64,000 nucleotides of DNA, taken from Trichostrongylus colubriformis (Eukaryota; Nematoda; Chromadorea; Rhabditida; Trichostrongylidae). Below are positions 46,733 through 59,304 of the stretch, one piece after another (the stretch's first letter is position 1; the number at the start of each line of letters is the position of its first letter). The notes under the pieces are model-generated. The model made no database searches and had not been told where the DNA came from. It saw only the letters and a program-made list of their open reading frames with translations. The translations under genes and the position numbers were made by a program. Where the stretch lies: the NCBI GenBank assembly GCA_963978905.1, contig OZ022259.1:52408727-52472726 (forward strand), read 5' to 3'.

Positions 46733-46985
46733 TTAAATACAGCACTGTGCACCTCGAACCTGTGATAATTTTGACAATTCTGACAGTAAAGTAGCTTTAT
46801 TTGATATTGGTCAGAAGCCAACGCAAAATTGGGTGCAGATTCTTGACACGTCAGACATGTAGAGCCATGTCGCCCCTCCCAAGGAACATTAGGCCCTGAA
46901 TCATGCCTCAATAGGACCTGACTATAAAGTCCAATTTAGCACTGATTACTCGACCGAGTTCTGCGAGTTTCTTATCACATATCAC

Positions 46986-48056
46986 TATCGTTTCTCGGCA
47001 GGATTGGGGCGAGAATAAGAAGAGCATACAAACAGCTCGTGTGGAACGTGTCCGGGTAAAGGATACTGAGGTTGCGACGGTTATAGCAATCGATAAGATG
47101 GTTACAACACTACGTAATTAAGGGTGATTGAAGAATCAAAGTAGAGGGAAGGATGCCTTGTACAGAAGAAAATAGCGATAACGCCAGGTAGAAGAAAAAG
47201 CAGTTACGAGCTCGCTATCGAGCGATGCTTCCTGTTTTACTCCGAGATTTTCTCAAATGAAAATGCTACCCCAAAGATGAATTTCACGAATGAAAGTGCT
47301 ACGGAAAATATAACTAAGAACTTATCGTTTCTGAGCTTTTGCTGTAAGTTGTCGATTTATGTGCATCAGGTGACACTTCTGCTTACCTCTTTCGGTGGAA
47401 AAAATTCGCTAGAAAAAACGAGTCAACAAGATTCCCTACGACTATATCACAAAGAAAATTCGTTCTTTGCCCATATTGCTACCTCAAGATCGAGAAATAA
47501 TTAGCATGCATAAACCGCACCGGAAACAATTTTTCATAACAAATTTCAGGAAATATATGCCATCTTATAATAACCTGACGAACTTGCACAGCATGTTTGG
47601 GATCATCTAGCATAATTCAGCTTCTCTCCCTGACTATGTTTATTCAAGGATATGGATCCCTTGCACATTCATGTTGTAACTTTTGAATATTCTTGCCATT
47701 TAGGAGGAAAAAATTCAAGCGACCTACAAGCAGATCTCCTCCGTGAAAATTAACTCACCCTCACTCAAGCAAACTCACGTTGCATTGTCTTACCGTCCAC
47801 TTCAGCGCAATAACGCCGCGTTCTCACTACATTAACATGACATACACGCTTTCATTTTGTGTACATTACAGGGATATCCACCCTACTCGTGTATACTCAG
47901 CACATATGTCTCTCCTGCAGCGTTAACGGATCAGTACTCCAGTACAGAAGTCTTGTACTCGTTGTTTTTGCTATTTGGAAGATAATTCCAATTAAAAGAG
48001 AACTAACCATTCACCATCGAACTTCTCCTCTAGTACTCTCTTGTATATACATATTT
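46986..48056. other. Unique sequence downstream of VPS41, no gene seen
   Basis: AT-rich. I searched it for the missing C-terminal RING cysteines of VPS41 and did not find a convincing continuation. Confidence 0.4.
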
Positions 48057-51000
48057 TCAAAGCAACACCGAATGTGAAAGATGACTACAATTGAATGTTT
48101 GAAGATCATTTCCTCTTTTATCATCCGTTGATATAGGAATAGTACTGGAAATACAGAAGTTTGGAAAATTTGCGAATCAACAAATCATCTCGGAAGGCAA
48201 TAGCTTTCATGGATCTTCAAAAGCTCACCTACACGCCGAGCAGCGTGCACCAACGGGAGTAGCCTTTGCTTGCGTCCGTAAATAGGCTTTCAATAGCTCT
48301 CGGACGTCACCTCGGGTCGATTCATGACAACCCTGTTGGAGCTCCACATGAGCTTCATAGTTACGAAGTACGCTGACAAGAGCATTCCTCAGGCCCGGTA
48401 CTGACATTGTTGACGGGATCTAAACTATTCACACGTGCACTGATCACAGCTTAGTGAAGTAGTCCTTCAGAATATTCAGTCTGTTTTACTTTACCAAAGC
48501 TATGTGGACGCCAATTAAGTTTTAAGATTCTTCAGCCAACCTACCTTTTGAATTACACGAAGTGGATCCACATTGCTACCGGCATGATGAAGTAATTGTG
48601 CCACATGAGTGGGTGTTTTCATGACTTCGTCAATCAAGCGCGTCCAAAGATCAGGATCGTCATGTTCTAGAAAACATATACCGATGCACTTTGATTTTTG
48701 ATATGTTTTTATATGGTATATATTGATGCTATCCTCATATTATAATGCAAAAAAAGCAGAGTGTAGTTGAAGGGTCCTAAAAAGACCTTCGTGCAATTAT
48801 TCATTAGAAAGTTCTGCCGGCGCAAGCTTTTTGTGAAGTCTTTTCCTACAGAAAAATCAATAGCATTCCTAAGTGGGATGTAAACTAAAATAATACAGTA
48901 GGAGTACGGACAGTTCGACAATTTACAGCTACACTAACTTTACATAGAGGGTGAGGCTTGACAGATGGGCGGGATTAGAGGGAGACCATGAAATCTACGG
49001 CCTATTCAAAAAATTCCTTCACCAGCGGACGGGTATTGACTTTATGCAGATCCACATCATCGCACATACTTTACAAATTCAGTTTGCTATCGATAGAGGG
49101 CGGAACTTTCGAGATGGGCGGGGTTTGAGAGATGGGACGCTCTTCACGCACGCTTTCGAGTATGATAAATGTGGACTCCAAAAGGAAGGGAATTCACAAA
49201 ATTTGGTCACTTCTCTCTAGCACCAAGAAAATCTTAAAATTCTTAAGAGCAGACAAGCCGACACATTCGAAAAACCTACCCTGACAGTATTCAACTGCTT
49301 TGTCTAGCTGGTTATATTTTCTGACCATCAAATCCAACGCATCCACGTGATTACCGCTTTTTCCAAGAAGAAGTATCATCTGTAACAGATTGTTGCGCAC
49401 TATTTCAAAAAATTTAGGTAGCTATTTCACAAACCTCTTCAACAAAGTTCTTCTGTCTGCACACCTCTAATGCCCTATTGATTTGATAATTCTCGTTCTT
49501 GCGCAAGAACGGCATTAGTCTCTTTCTGTCAAATTCGGCATATAACCGAACTGCTTGATCCGCAAACTCTGCTCCTTCATTTTTACTCAGAAGTTTCGTC
49601 AAATATGCCATCTAAAATATTCAAGAATGCGATAAAGCACTTTATTCACTTATATCTGACAAGAAAGCTTAAAGACATTGGATGCAGGTAGTTCGGGCCA
49701 GGAAATTCGGGAAAATATTTTTGAATGTGAAGATAAGGTGCTCAGTAGCACGAAAGTGGAAAAAAATGGAAAAAAGGGTTAAAATTCAAGAAATAAATCC
49801 TCTCAGCAGTTGATTTCTAAATGAAGGGGACCACATTAGCAAGAGGCGGTCCATGTCAAAAAGGTGGCAACTAACGACGCCTCCCACAGAGCTATAAAAC
49901 GCTTCTTTCAATGGCAATTTCACCTCTTCCAGTCTTCTCAGATCCATAGTTTTCATTTCAATGACTCACTTCAGAAAATCCTCATTGACCAGATCAGCAC
50001 TGTCTTTAAAGGGGAATGACAACGGTCAAGAAATTTTCGAGATCTAGGGTTTAAGAAGATTTCAAAGGAGTATAGCAAAACAGGTAAAATTTTAATACCC
50101 ACCTGTACTTTCGGTTGTCGAGCCATAGTTGTCATCACTAATGCTGCCGGAACGCTATCTTCATTGTCAAGCAGAAGGCGTAAAGTTCGATCGGAATTAA
50201 TCAGCATCAACTCAGATATTTGCTCTTTCACCTGGAATAGAAAAGTAGCACTGCACGAATACGAAACCATTGCGAGCAACATGTTGAAGGTGATATAGTG
50301 GTAGGTGGCATCGTTCCCAAACGCTGGTCCAGGGATCCCCGGATCAACGGGCCCCAAACTACCCTAACCTACGATGCTCCCTGATCCGCGAAATGGTACC
50401 AGACTCTGGGGATAAAAAAATCATCGTGCATCGACTGCTCTACCTAGGTTATCGGCTGGACAAATCGCATTCCAGAAAAGGGTAAACATGAACCCAGCCT
50501 GGTCCCATATAGCCGAGTCTGGAGCAGTAGAGAGCTTCAATCTGTGCGGGAAACGTACAGGTAGCTAAAGGTATAAACTCACATGCTCAAACAATTGATA
50601 CTTATCGATCACTGCAAAAACTTGTTGATCTCTTAAATTGGTATAGATCTTGATGGCAGAATCGAACTTCCTTTCATGAACGTAAAGATGTGCTAGAGCA
50701 TGATACAATCGCACTTCTTCCTAAACAACAAACGATATGAATTGGCGTAAAGCTGGATAAAAGAGGGTTTTAAAAGTGGAAGAAAAGTTGTGAAAAGGAG
50801 TTTTAAAAACCTTGGGTGACAGGGCATCCGACTGATTTGATGTCGATAGCACTTCTTGAATGCGTCGAAGAGTCAAGCCGATCAGCCATCCTTCACCATC
50901 ACAATATTAGAGATAGAAATTACATCAAAACTCATTGGTTCTAACGTCGGTGTGAAAATTTTAAGATCCTTATATTACGAAATGTAGGAACGGAAGATAT

Positions 51001-54000
51001 TTTCACTTTCACATGTTTTCTAAAACTGTTTACGCACCTGTTCTGTACAAATGAGGAGGCCACTGTTGTACCAAACGCTTGAAAAGATCGATGTCATTAT
51101 AAAGTGCAGCTTGAAGAACGGTTTCGTAACAACTCGATTCAAGTTGGGGACTTGATGTTGGAATGAACTGCAATTACATAATAGATCGGAACAACGTGTG
51201 GGGAGGTGAATATGAAGGCTAAGGAAAAGATGAATTCGGACAGATTCAAGTACAGGTGACATTTGTTTTAGGCAGTTACAAGCACACAGCTTCAGTGATA
51301 GCACACCCTCTCTGTAGCTTCACGCCAGGGCTTCAAATTGGATTATAATGCAAACTAGCTAGCTAATCAGAAATGGGTGAGAGGAGAATAGCACCCCCTC
51401 TATTCCCAGATTTCTGAAACTCCCATAGGGACGCCAATGGCCACCAACAACTCAGCATCAGTGCTAGCCACATTCGCTGAAGCCTTCACAGAAACCATAC
51501 AGCGTATATTAAAAAAGGATAAAGTTTTTGGCGTTAATCAATCCCTTCTGTGGGATGCGCCGCACATTCTAGTTCCATTCAGAATCGTGATGGCTTGTGA
51601 ACGTGATGTGGCCTATAAAATGACTTGCGGTGGGACGAGTCTGGTACCAATTCGCCGACCCCGCGTTGATGCGGGATCTGAACTCCGCACCATGAGAGTG
51701 GGGTGTGCGCCACCCCTCACTACACCACCTCCGCCCATAGCGTATATTATAGATATCAAATTATCGGGTCACTCCAAGTAATGTCGCTTTTATTTCAAAC
51801 AAAATTTTTTGATAAATTCACAGATTTGTGCGACATTTTATGCTACCAAAATGTGTGTTCAATTTTTGGATCTGTTAAACAGGGTCGATTTTCGGGCTAG
51901 CGAAGGACTAGGTCCAGATGACATAACTGACCAAACCGGCAATTTACTAATTTCACTTTAGAGAATTCAACCAGTCATGTGCCCCGTACTAAAACCCCGT
52001 AAGTTCCACAAATTGGTTGATTGCTTACTCACATCGTTCTTTTTCCTGATTCCACTTTCCAAAAACACCCACGTTTATCAAAGATGAAATTTTTCGTTCA
52101 AATTTCTTGTTTAGCATTGCCTTGTGAACCATTCGAAAGGATTTTTCTGCTCTTTCGGAACATGTTCTGATTTCGTTTTGGCTGCGACTCATAATGAGTT
52201 TCTAGACCACGTAATAGAGGCCCAGTCGACATTCTTACATAATTTTTTTCAAAAGAAAGTTAAGAAATGCGATCAATGATGTTTCCCCGTCCCTACTCAC
52301 CACCTCTTCCTAACACTTCACCACTATTTCTGCAGATTGGTTGAGGAAATTTTTAGCCTTAATCCGAAGGGATAGTCAAAAAGTCACCGAGTTGTGGCGG
52401 AGAGACCAAATTTGGAAAAAAAGCGACGCGACTTCTCAAAAAACCAATTGGTGGAACTTGTAGAAGAGGTCGGGGCTGAGTACGGGACACATGTTCGGTT
52501 AATTTTCCTAAAGTGAAATACAGTGTTTTAATTAGTCGCCGGTTTGGTCGATTTTTGTCGACGACACTAAACACTTCACCAGCCTGAAAACTGGCTCCCT
52601 TGTGACGCACAGAAAAACTGTGCATGTCATTTAGTGAAGCAGAAAATCTCTTCCGCATGATATATGAAATGTAGTTTCAAACTTGTAGTTTTGACGAAAG
52701 ATTTTCGTTTGAAAAAAGCTATACTACTTGTGGAATGACCCAATAAGTTTATGGACAGAAATACCGCACATCACGAATATGAACATACAGTAACATTCTA
52801 AAGATGGGAGAGCATTACACGCGTTTGTACCAACTGAGCTAATAAAAAAAACTCAGGAGAGTGATAAATGTACAGTAAATATCGAATTTCCAGTACTGAT
52901 GCGCAACACTCACCTCAGCGATGAGCGTACAAAGACGAGCACGTTCGAAAGCTCCAACTGCCCACTGCCACTCTGTACTCGATCCACCGCAGACCTTCAA
53001 CGAGGTGGAATTCACCGATGAATCTATTTCAGATGTCCAACGAGTAATTGGCAAATGGTTTTTTAATATTGGAAGAGAGCAGAATAGCTTCGAGAAACTT
53101 AAAAACACCCAACAGTACAGTTCCGTACCCAAGTCCGGCCCTTTGCGAAAGAAGGATACTGACTTCCGTGACTGTTTCGCTCGCACCCTTTGAATCCAAA
53201 ACCCATAATTCAGCACGAGGACCCCCTCTTCTGCCAAGTTCCGCCCACCACAATGTAGGCCTTCCATGCCTAGTCATGTCTCGTGTAGTTGTTTCGGTGA
53301 ATGTAGAATGTGAAGATACGGCCAGACAGCAGGTAAACGAAAACAGATCAGTACACTACACTCTGCTTCATATATGATAAAATACAGTGTAGATAATATC
53401 CCTACTATAGATAAAACGCTTCGTCTGCCTGTCCCACCGTCCCTTTTTCCCTCCGTCTGTCACGAAATTCATATCTCGCGTGGCAGCAAAGATGGGCCCT
53501 GAATTTTTAAAATAATATAGGGGGTGGTAAGGGGACAGCAATGCTGAGGGAACGGAAGTGAGAGCAACTGATAAGGGCTGATAAGGGCCTCGAAAGGTGA
53601 ATGATGGAAAATTCATATCTCGCGTCGCCGCAAAGCTGGAACCCTGAATTTTCAAGGTGATACATAGGGAGTGGTAAGGGGACAACAGTGGTGAGGGAAC
53701 GGAAGTGAAAGCAACTGATAAGGGCTGATAAGAAGCTGGGACTCTCAATTCCTAAAGTGGTATAAGGACGAGACTGACGGGAGGAATTTTGTTTCCCTTT
53801 TCCGTTTTTGCGAATTTCCCGTTTCTGAAACCGTGCGATGATGATACTGATCGGTCGAAATCGATCTAGCCCAATTAGCATGCTGTGTGACGCGCGCAGT
53901 TGTGTGCGCCAGCCCAACTGGTATATTATAATAAGAAAAGTAAGCGTGAACCAACTAAGATCATTCATCGCATAAATACTTATAATACGAAAGTGATAGC

Positions 54001-57000
54001 CGTAAAATGTACCTCCGTAATCCTTGCCGCAGCCAAACGTGGTTTTCCATTCGAAAGAAAATGTTCAATCATAACGCGTCCCACAGTACGGCTATCCCAT
54101 TTGCTTTCTTCGAGTTCTGCATTTCGTTCTCGAGCGAATTCCCAAGCTTCTTCCAAAAAATCGTTTTCTATTCTCCATTTCAACGTATCTTCCGCACAGT
54201 ACGGAGTAGCCTTGAACAAGATGACGATCAGCCAAGAAGTCGGTCATTAGGTTTACCTCATCGCAAGCGAAAGGATATGGTGACGAAGCATTCCCAATCA
54301 CTAGAGGTGAGTGAAATCGGTAATATTTTCAGAGGCCTCGCTTTTTATAACATATGACCTGATCACCCTTTCCTTCATTTCGAATATTTCAAAACAGCGA
54401 TGAAAACAAAAATCTCCGAACAAGTTTAGAGATTCATAAGTGTTAGCAGCATTACGGAAGATAAGTAAATTGAAAAAGGAAAGAAAAAGAGGAAAACGAT
54501 AAGATTGTACCATCATCAAATAAAAATTAAATGTAAAGCCATTAAGTCGCATGTTACAAATGAAGTCCGTTGCTGGCGGCAGCGCAGCACAGCATGAGAG
54601 CAACGTAAGTATAGCTACATTGTCATATGGTAACTGAAGTCCACCTTCACATAAAAAACCGAGAAAAGGAAAAGGAGAAGGAATGAGTGTGAAATAAATC
54701 TATCCAACACGGTATTGCTTACCATAACTAAATCCGATGAACTAATCAAAAAATACGATTCGTACATTGGCACTCCAGCCATAGAAAACTGACACGGGTA
54801 AGAATATGTTTTCGAGGAGAAACTACAAAAAAAATTATAAAATTTTTGTAGATCATAGGAAAGAGGTTCTAGTCGCAGTCATATTACCTTAGATGGTCTT
54901 CAGCCAAAAGTCGATAAGTCGAATATGTCTCTGGAGCAAGCAGACATAGTTGGATCAATGGCGATTGACCATTCTGCGAACCGACCGAGTCCTCACCGTC
55001 TACAGACTGAAAATTATTGTATCTATGCAAAAACCACGACAGAAAGTGACCAAAACCACGCACCGCCTTCAGAGAAACACACTATAAGGAACACAACGAA
55101 CCATATTATCGTGAAATGACTGCGTATCATCGTTTGCATAGCCTGTCTTCAATCCAAACACAACAATTTCTTTCCAGACACCTCCGGAATCCGACAAATA
55201 GGAAATTCCCGAACAGAACATATCGATATGCCACGTGAAATGAATTTCTGCTTGCCTGACGAGCTGAAAAATACGTTAAGTCCACTATGTTTGACCATAC
55301 AGGGCAAATATGACTTACCGATCCCTCCACGGTTACTATCATGACTATTGTAACTGTGTCAGCCCAAGCAATAGCAAGCTGATTATCACTTAACCAACAA
55401 TGTGATGGTGGGAATCGAGATGAGCGCATGCGATCCACATCATGTGAAGGAGGTATAAGGGAAATTAATCGAAATGATAATCTGAAATCAACAGTGAGTA
55501 GCGAATAAGACAGAGTCTGAATCGTATCAGCTGGTAAAATGCACAGAATGTGTTGATTTCCTATATTATATTTCCTATATTCTTGTATTTCCTTGAGCTT
55601 AGCCAACGCAGAAGTGAGATCTCTTAACTTCGCACCTCGAGTGGATTTAGGATTCATCCTTCGGGGAGAGTTGCCAGCGAGGGCAAAATAACGTTCGTGA
55701 CCGGCTCATTCGGCCTCTCGCCCGTCTACAAACTACCCTACCGGCTAGTGACGCGGAGGGCGTCAAAGAGAAGAAGGGAGAACAATTTTGTTGCGTTCCT
55801 AATCCTCCGGATTTTCCCCGTTTTATTTCGTTCTTTCTCTACTGTTTCACTGCAGTACCCCTACTTCAGGGTTCCACAATTTACCAAATCTACCCATTCC
55901 AGTGTCTTTGAGGATAATGAGGAAACATCACTTATCACAACTGATACTATTGTCCTTTCTCTCATTGAACTCAAGCCTCGATTAACCCTCTGACATGGGC
56001 TATCCGCGTCCGACACTAACCGCTTAAATGGACCGGAACAACAAGCCTTAGACTGGCCTTTCTCCAGCGGGAACTTTTCACTTATAATCATCGAGAAAAG
56101 TACAAATTCGTGAGAAAGAGGAGGCGGGGCTGAGCTGTGTGACAATGAAATGGAATAAGGACTGAACCTAGCGGCATGTAGAAATCAAACAAACCTATCA
56201 AAAATTCTTGTTCCTTTATCACATGTAAATGCTATGAGAGATTCTCGCCAAGTGCACTGAGTGATAAAACCATCTTGTTCACCTCCGCGAAATATTGTCT
56301 GAAATGATTATAAAATTTTGTAGTGAGATGTATTTGAAACAACTACAAACATAAGACTCAAAATTATTTTTAACAAAAAAAAATGAAGAAAAGAGCAAGA
56401 AAAACAAAAGCAACAGCTCACCATCTCTTTGTAGTTGAAAAATTTCTTCTCATAGAGAACAAAATTCCGCTCTCCGATGGCAAACATAGGCGTGGATGTT
56501 GATAATGAGAAAAATGGGTTTATGGCAATAGAGCGGGGCATCACAGATAAAGCCACAACCTAAACCTAACTCCATTTTGTAATTTACGAATTTACAAAAT
56601 GAAAATCCCCACTTACATGATTGAGATTGTTACAGCCAATCCCAGAAATGGCTACCCGTCCATCATTAGCACAACTCATCACATAGTTTCCCGGTTCATC
56701 TATTACTAACCTAGTGACGGCACTACGATGTGGTCGCATCACCTAAACAGTACTAATTAGGAATTTCAGAAACGATTAAATCGATTTCGAGTAAAGAGAA
56801 CCAAAAAGCATTAAAGAAGCCTCACCGGTACATTTTGATTATCTACATGACCAAAGTGATCCATTATCCAAATGTAGCCCATCTGTGTACCCACAGCAAT
56901 CAGCTTCGCATGTGCAGCAATCGATGTCAGCACTTGGGAGGAGATCATCTGCATTATATGATAATAAAATAAACACAAAAGTGGGAATAGTAAAGACCAA

Positions 57001-57986
57001 TAAAAAGCGAATTCTTCCTCGTGAACTTCTGTAGCACCTCACTCTAACGGACAGTGCATTTAATTGGAATTGCTCACAGAATATCAGCATATTATAATCG
57101 TTACAGAGAACTGTATTTTAAAAAAAACCAATTCGGAAGTTGTATTCACTTGTTGTAGTGTTAACGGGCGAAAAGCCTACTGATAGGGATTGTCAGTACA
57201 GAGGTGGTTTGCTTACTAAATCTTCATCGGGTTGGCAAACCCCATATTAGACCCAATTCTACTTTTCATTTTGCATCCTCCAGTTCGGCCTCACCCTCGC
57301 ACACAGGATGCATTGCTAAGCATACCCAGTAGCATACCCAGTGAATCCCTCTATCCCCAGTATATTTCAGAACCCCAAAACGATCTAGCCTCGAAATCCT
57401 TAGAAAACCCGTTAAACTTCCAATCCTCATTATAGACCGAACCGACCCGCGGCGCATTCCTGCATTCCGAATTCAGTCATTTTTACCACTTCTAGAAGAT
57501 TCTGAGTCCTAAAACGGCTAATCTGGGGGAAAAGTTGCATGAGCGAAATCGCGTTCAGATGTCATTGCTACTTCGAATGGACATCATCCCTACGAGCCGT
57601 AATACGAAAAGATTGACTGATACGAAGGTCTCTCTACAGTTGCAATAGTAAAGACTCGCAGGCCCTAGCCTTACAGATCATGAATCCCTATACCTGAAGT
57701 GCCTGCACCAGACTCTGATTGAATATGACTTACAAACATGGATTTCAGGCACTGCGCAACCTCAAACCTCCATCTACTCCAAGCGATTCTACGTAGACAC
57801 ACGATAAATCGATATCTATCGGATTGCAAATAATGTTTCAATGCAAGGAGCGCAAACCTGTTTGGCATCTCGTCCCTCCACACGTTCATATTTGAAACGT
57901 GGTTCAAGTAAGATTTCATCTTCATCTAAAGAGCTATTCTCTTCGTGGACCGCTTCACGAGAAGACATTTCTGAGCTGCTGGCCAT
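48057..57986 (-). CDS. vps-41: VPS41, HOPS complex subunit (20 exons)
   Basis: Tethering subunit of the HOPS complex, acting in fusion of late endosomes and autophagosomes with lysosomes. Exons in gene order: 57986-57858, 56948-56826, 56742-56617, 56559-56422, 56298-56195, 55481-55319, 55263-55102, 55006-54888, 54822-54723, 54210-54013, 52994-52914, 51167-51038, 50890-50811, 50720-50583, 50231-50103, 49611-49435, 49379-49280, 48666-48545, 48419-48229, 48144-48057. All phases join, giving about 866 aa (family about 850). The acidic start and EPRFKYERVEG, the WD-repeat half (SCANDGRVAISG), then the CHC-repeat half (LLLDNEDSVPAAL, RLYAEFDRKRLMPFLR) and the RING start CSAC are family landmarks. 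The last exon gives FNCSH, then leaves the expected C-x-H-x-F-H-x-x-C frame and stops. The exon 7 donor is the least certain site. Confidence 0.93.
50284..50575 (+). mobile_element. Diverged SINE relic in VPS41 intron
   Basis: GGTGATATAGTGGTAGGTGG and GGGATCCCCGGATCAACG lie at the A-box and B-box spacing of the other SINEs, followed by the body landmarks GGTACCAGACTCTGGGGATA and TCGGCTGGACAAATCGCATT. It is older than the other three copies. Confidence 0.55.
51518..51737 (-). mobile_element. tRNA-derived SINE, copy 3, in VPS41 intron 11
   Basis: Reverse orientation: 51737 down reads GGGCGGAGGTGGTGTAGTGA, then the B-box-like segment, and the 3' end AACGCCAAAAACTTTATCC near 51520. Internally shortened relative to copies 1 and 2. 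Confidence 0.8.
51764..52743. mobile_element. Mariner-like non-autonomous element, copy 2, in VPS41 intron 11
   Basis: Left end TCGGGTCACTCCAAGTAATG and right end ACTACTTGTGGAATGACCCA match the termini at 16345-17380 with substitutions. TA lies at each side and the internal landmarks are in the same order (GACCAAACCGGCAATT and its inverse). The element sits between coding exons 11 and 12. Confidence 0.75.
53465..53740. repeat. Two tandem copies of a 144-bp segment in VPS41 intron 10
   Basis: AAATTCATATCTCGCG begins at 53465 and 53609. The copies share GGTAAGGGGACA, GTGAGGGAACGGAAGTGA-like and GCAACTGATAAGGGCTGATA strings, with about one difference in ten bases. Confidence 0.8.
55690..55925. 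repeat. Dispersed repeat, copy 2, in VPS41 intron 5
   Basis: Counterpart of 5200-5425 (see there); located between the coding exons ending at 56195 and starting at 55481. Confidence 0.55.
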
Positions 57987-59304
57987 GATCAGACTTCGTG
58001 ATTTCCTTTAGAAAACCATGTTTCGGCCGTTGGGTTCGTTTCTAAAACTAGCTTTTAATGAAAGAAAGTTTTGTCGTTGAATTTTGGCAGGAAATATTCA
58101 CGAAAAACTTTCGAGACACAAAAGCAGGCACTACACAGTTTACCAGTACTCACGATTTATTAAAATATCAATTTAATTACGAGCATTCGAAAGAAACAGA
58201 AATGACACACTAAAATAACAACATACAGATCAATCACAGATGAAAAAATATTTACGGTACCCGCATATCATGGACAATGTGGTCTACCACATGCACTGAG
58301 GTTTCCACTTCCCAGGAGACGACAGAACTGAAATGATTCAAGAAAATAATCGATGGACACTAGACATTCTTTTCTGCCTCTATACGTAGCGATCTTCAAG
58401 CAGAGCCTCCTTCAATGGCTGTTTTATTCAGTAATGTTCGTGGATGGTGACGTATCAACACGAACTATTAGGGAGTGAGGAAATCCTCGACGAGCTTTGC
58501 CAGCTGTACTAAATCAGACATTTTGTGAAATGGCATATATTGCCCGTGGCAATGGGAAAATATCCTATCTGAGCAGTTTCGTCAGGTAGTATTCAGCAAA
58601 AAATGGGAATAAATGAAAACAACATGTCACTCGACAAGTCGAAGTGGGAGAGGGTGATCTGCTGATGGGTTGAAAACTTTCCATGACTGACGATCGACCA
58701 AGCTGGAACTCGTGAAGGGAAGTCAACTATAATTCTTTTACTGTGCCTTGAATTTTTCCAACAATCCGAAGACCTTGGGAAATTCTGCGAGAAGGTTCTA
58801 CCGAAAGACAAAATTTCGTCTCTGAAGTACAATATACGAGTTGATCCGACTTGATGTTTGTACTTACTTTGTGAAGGCGCAAAGACCGGCTATAACTCTC
58901 TAACAACCTGGTACTACTACCTGATAGTCTCTTAGGAACAGTGACTAGGGTATGTGAGTGATGAGCAATCACAAAATTAGTCATTCAAATGAAGCTAGGG
59001 GTCTAACAAAACCATGCGTGGCAAAATCCCTAGTGGAAAGCGCGCACAAGAGCTTTGGAACGTCTTCTCCTGTTAGCACCGCCACGCCTTAATCGGAATC
59101 AATGATAGGAGGAGATTTTTTCTGGTTTTTGGCCTTTTCATCCCTTTTTCTCTATTTTCGTGCTAGTGAGTATCTCGCTTCATATTTAATAATCTTTTCT
59201 ACTCGACTCGATTTACCCTTGCTACTTCCTTCGAGAGAGGGACATTCATAGAAAGAGCCATCTCAGCACTGAGAATGCTATAAGACTTCAGCCAAAAAAT
59301 TACC
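57987..59304. other. Intergenic region between UVRAG and VPS41
   Basis: 1.3 kb with no exon I can support. Immediately upstream of the VPS41 ATG the minus strand reads GGTTTTCTAAAGGAAATCAC, whose TTTTCTAAAG could be a splice or trans-splice acceptor. Confidence 0.5.

Larger units (their letters stand above)
38745..46985. repeat. Segmental duplication, unit 3
   Basis: Homology with unit 1 begins at 38745 (AAATGAAGAGCCTTAGCATA, equivalent to 9816) and with unit 2's tail continues to about 46985 (GAGTTTCTTATCACA, equivalent to 35047). It is the most compact unit, lacking the counterpart of 15060-21815 of unit 1. Confidence 0.75.

Noticed and set aside
52839..53267. 142-codon minus-strand frame
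   Set aside because: Only its 52914-52994 part is a true VPS41 exon; the rest is intron read-through.
58593..58984. Two overlapping minus-strand frames between UVRAG and VPS41
   Set aside because: No splice context, no motif, and the frames overlap each other.
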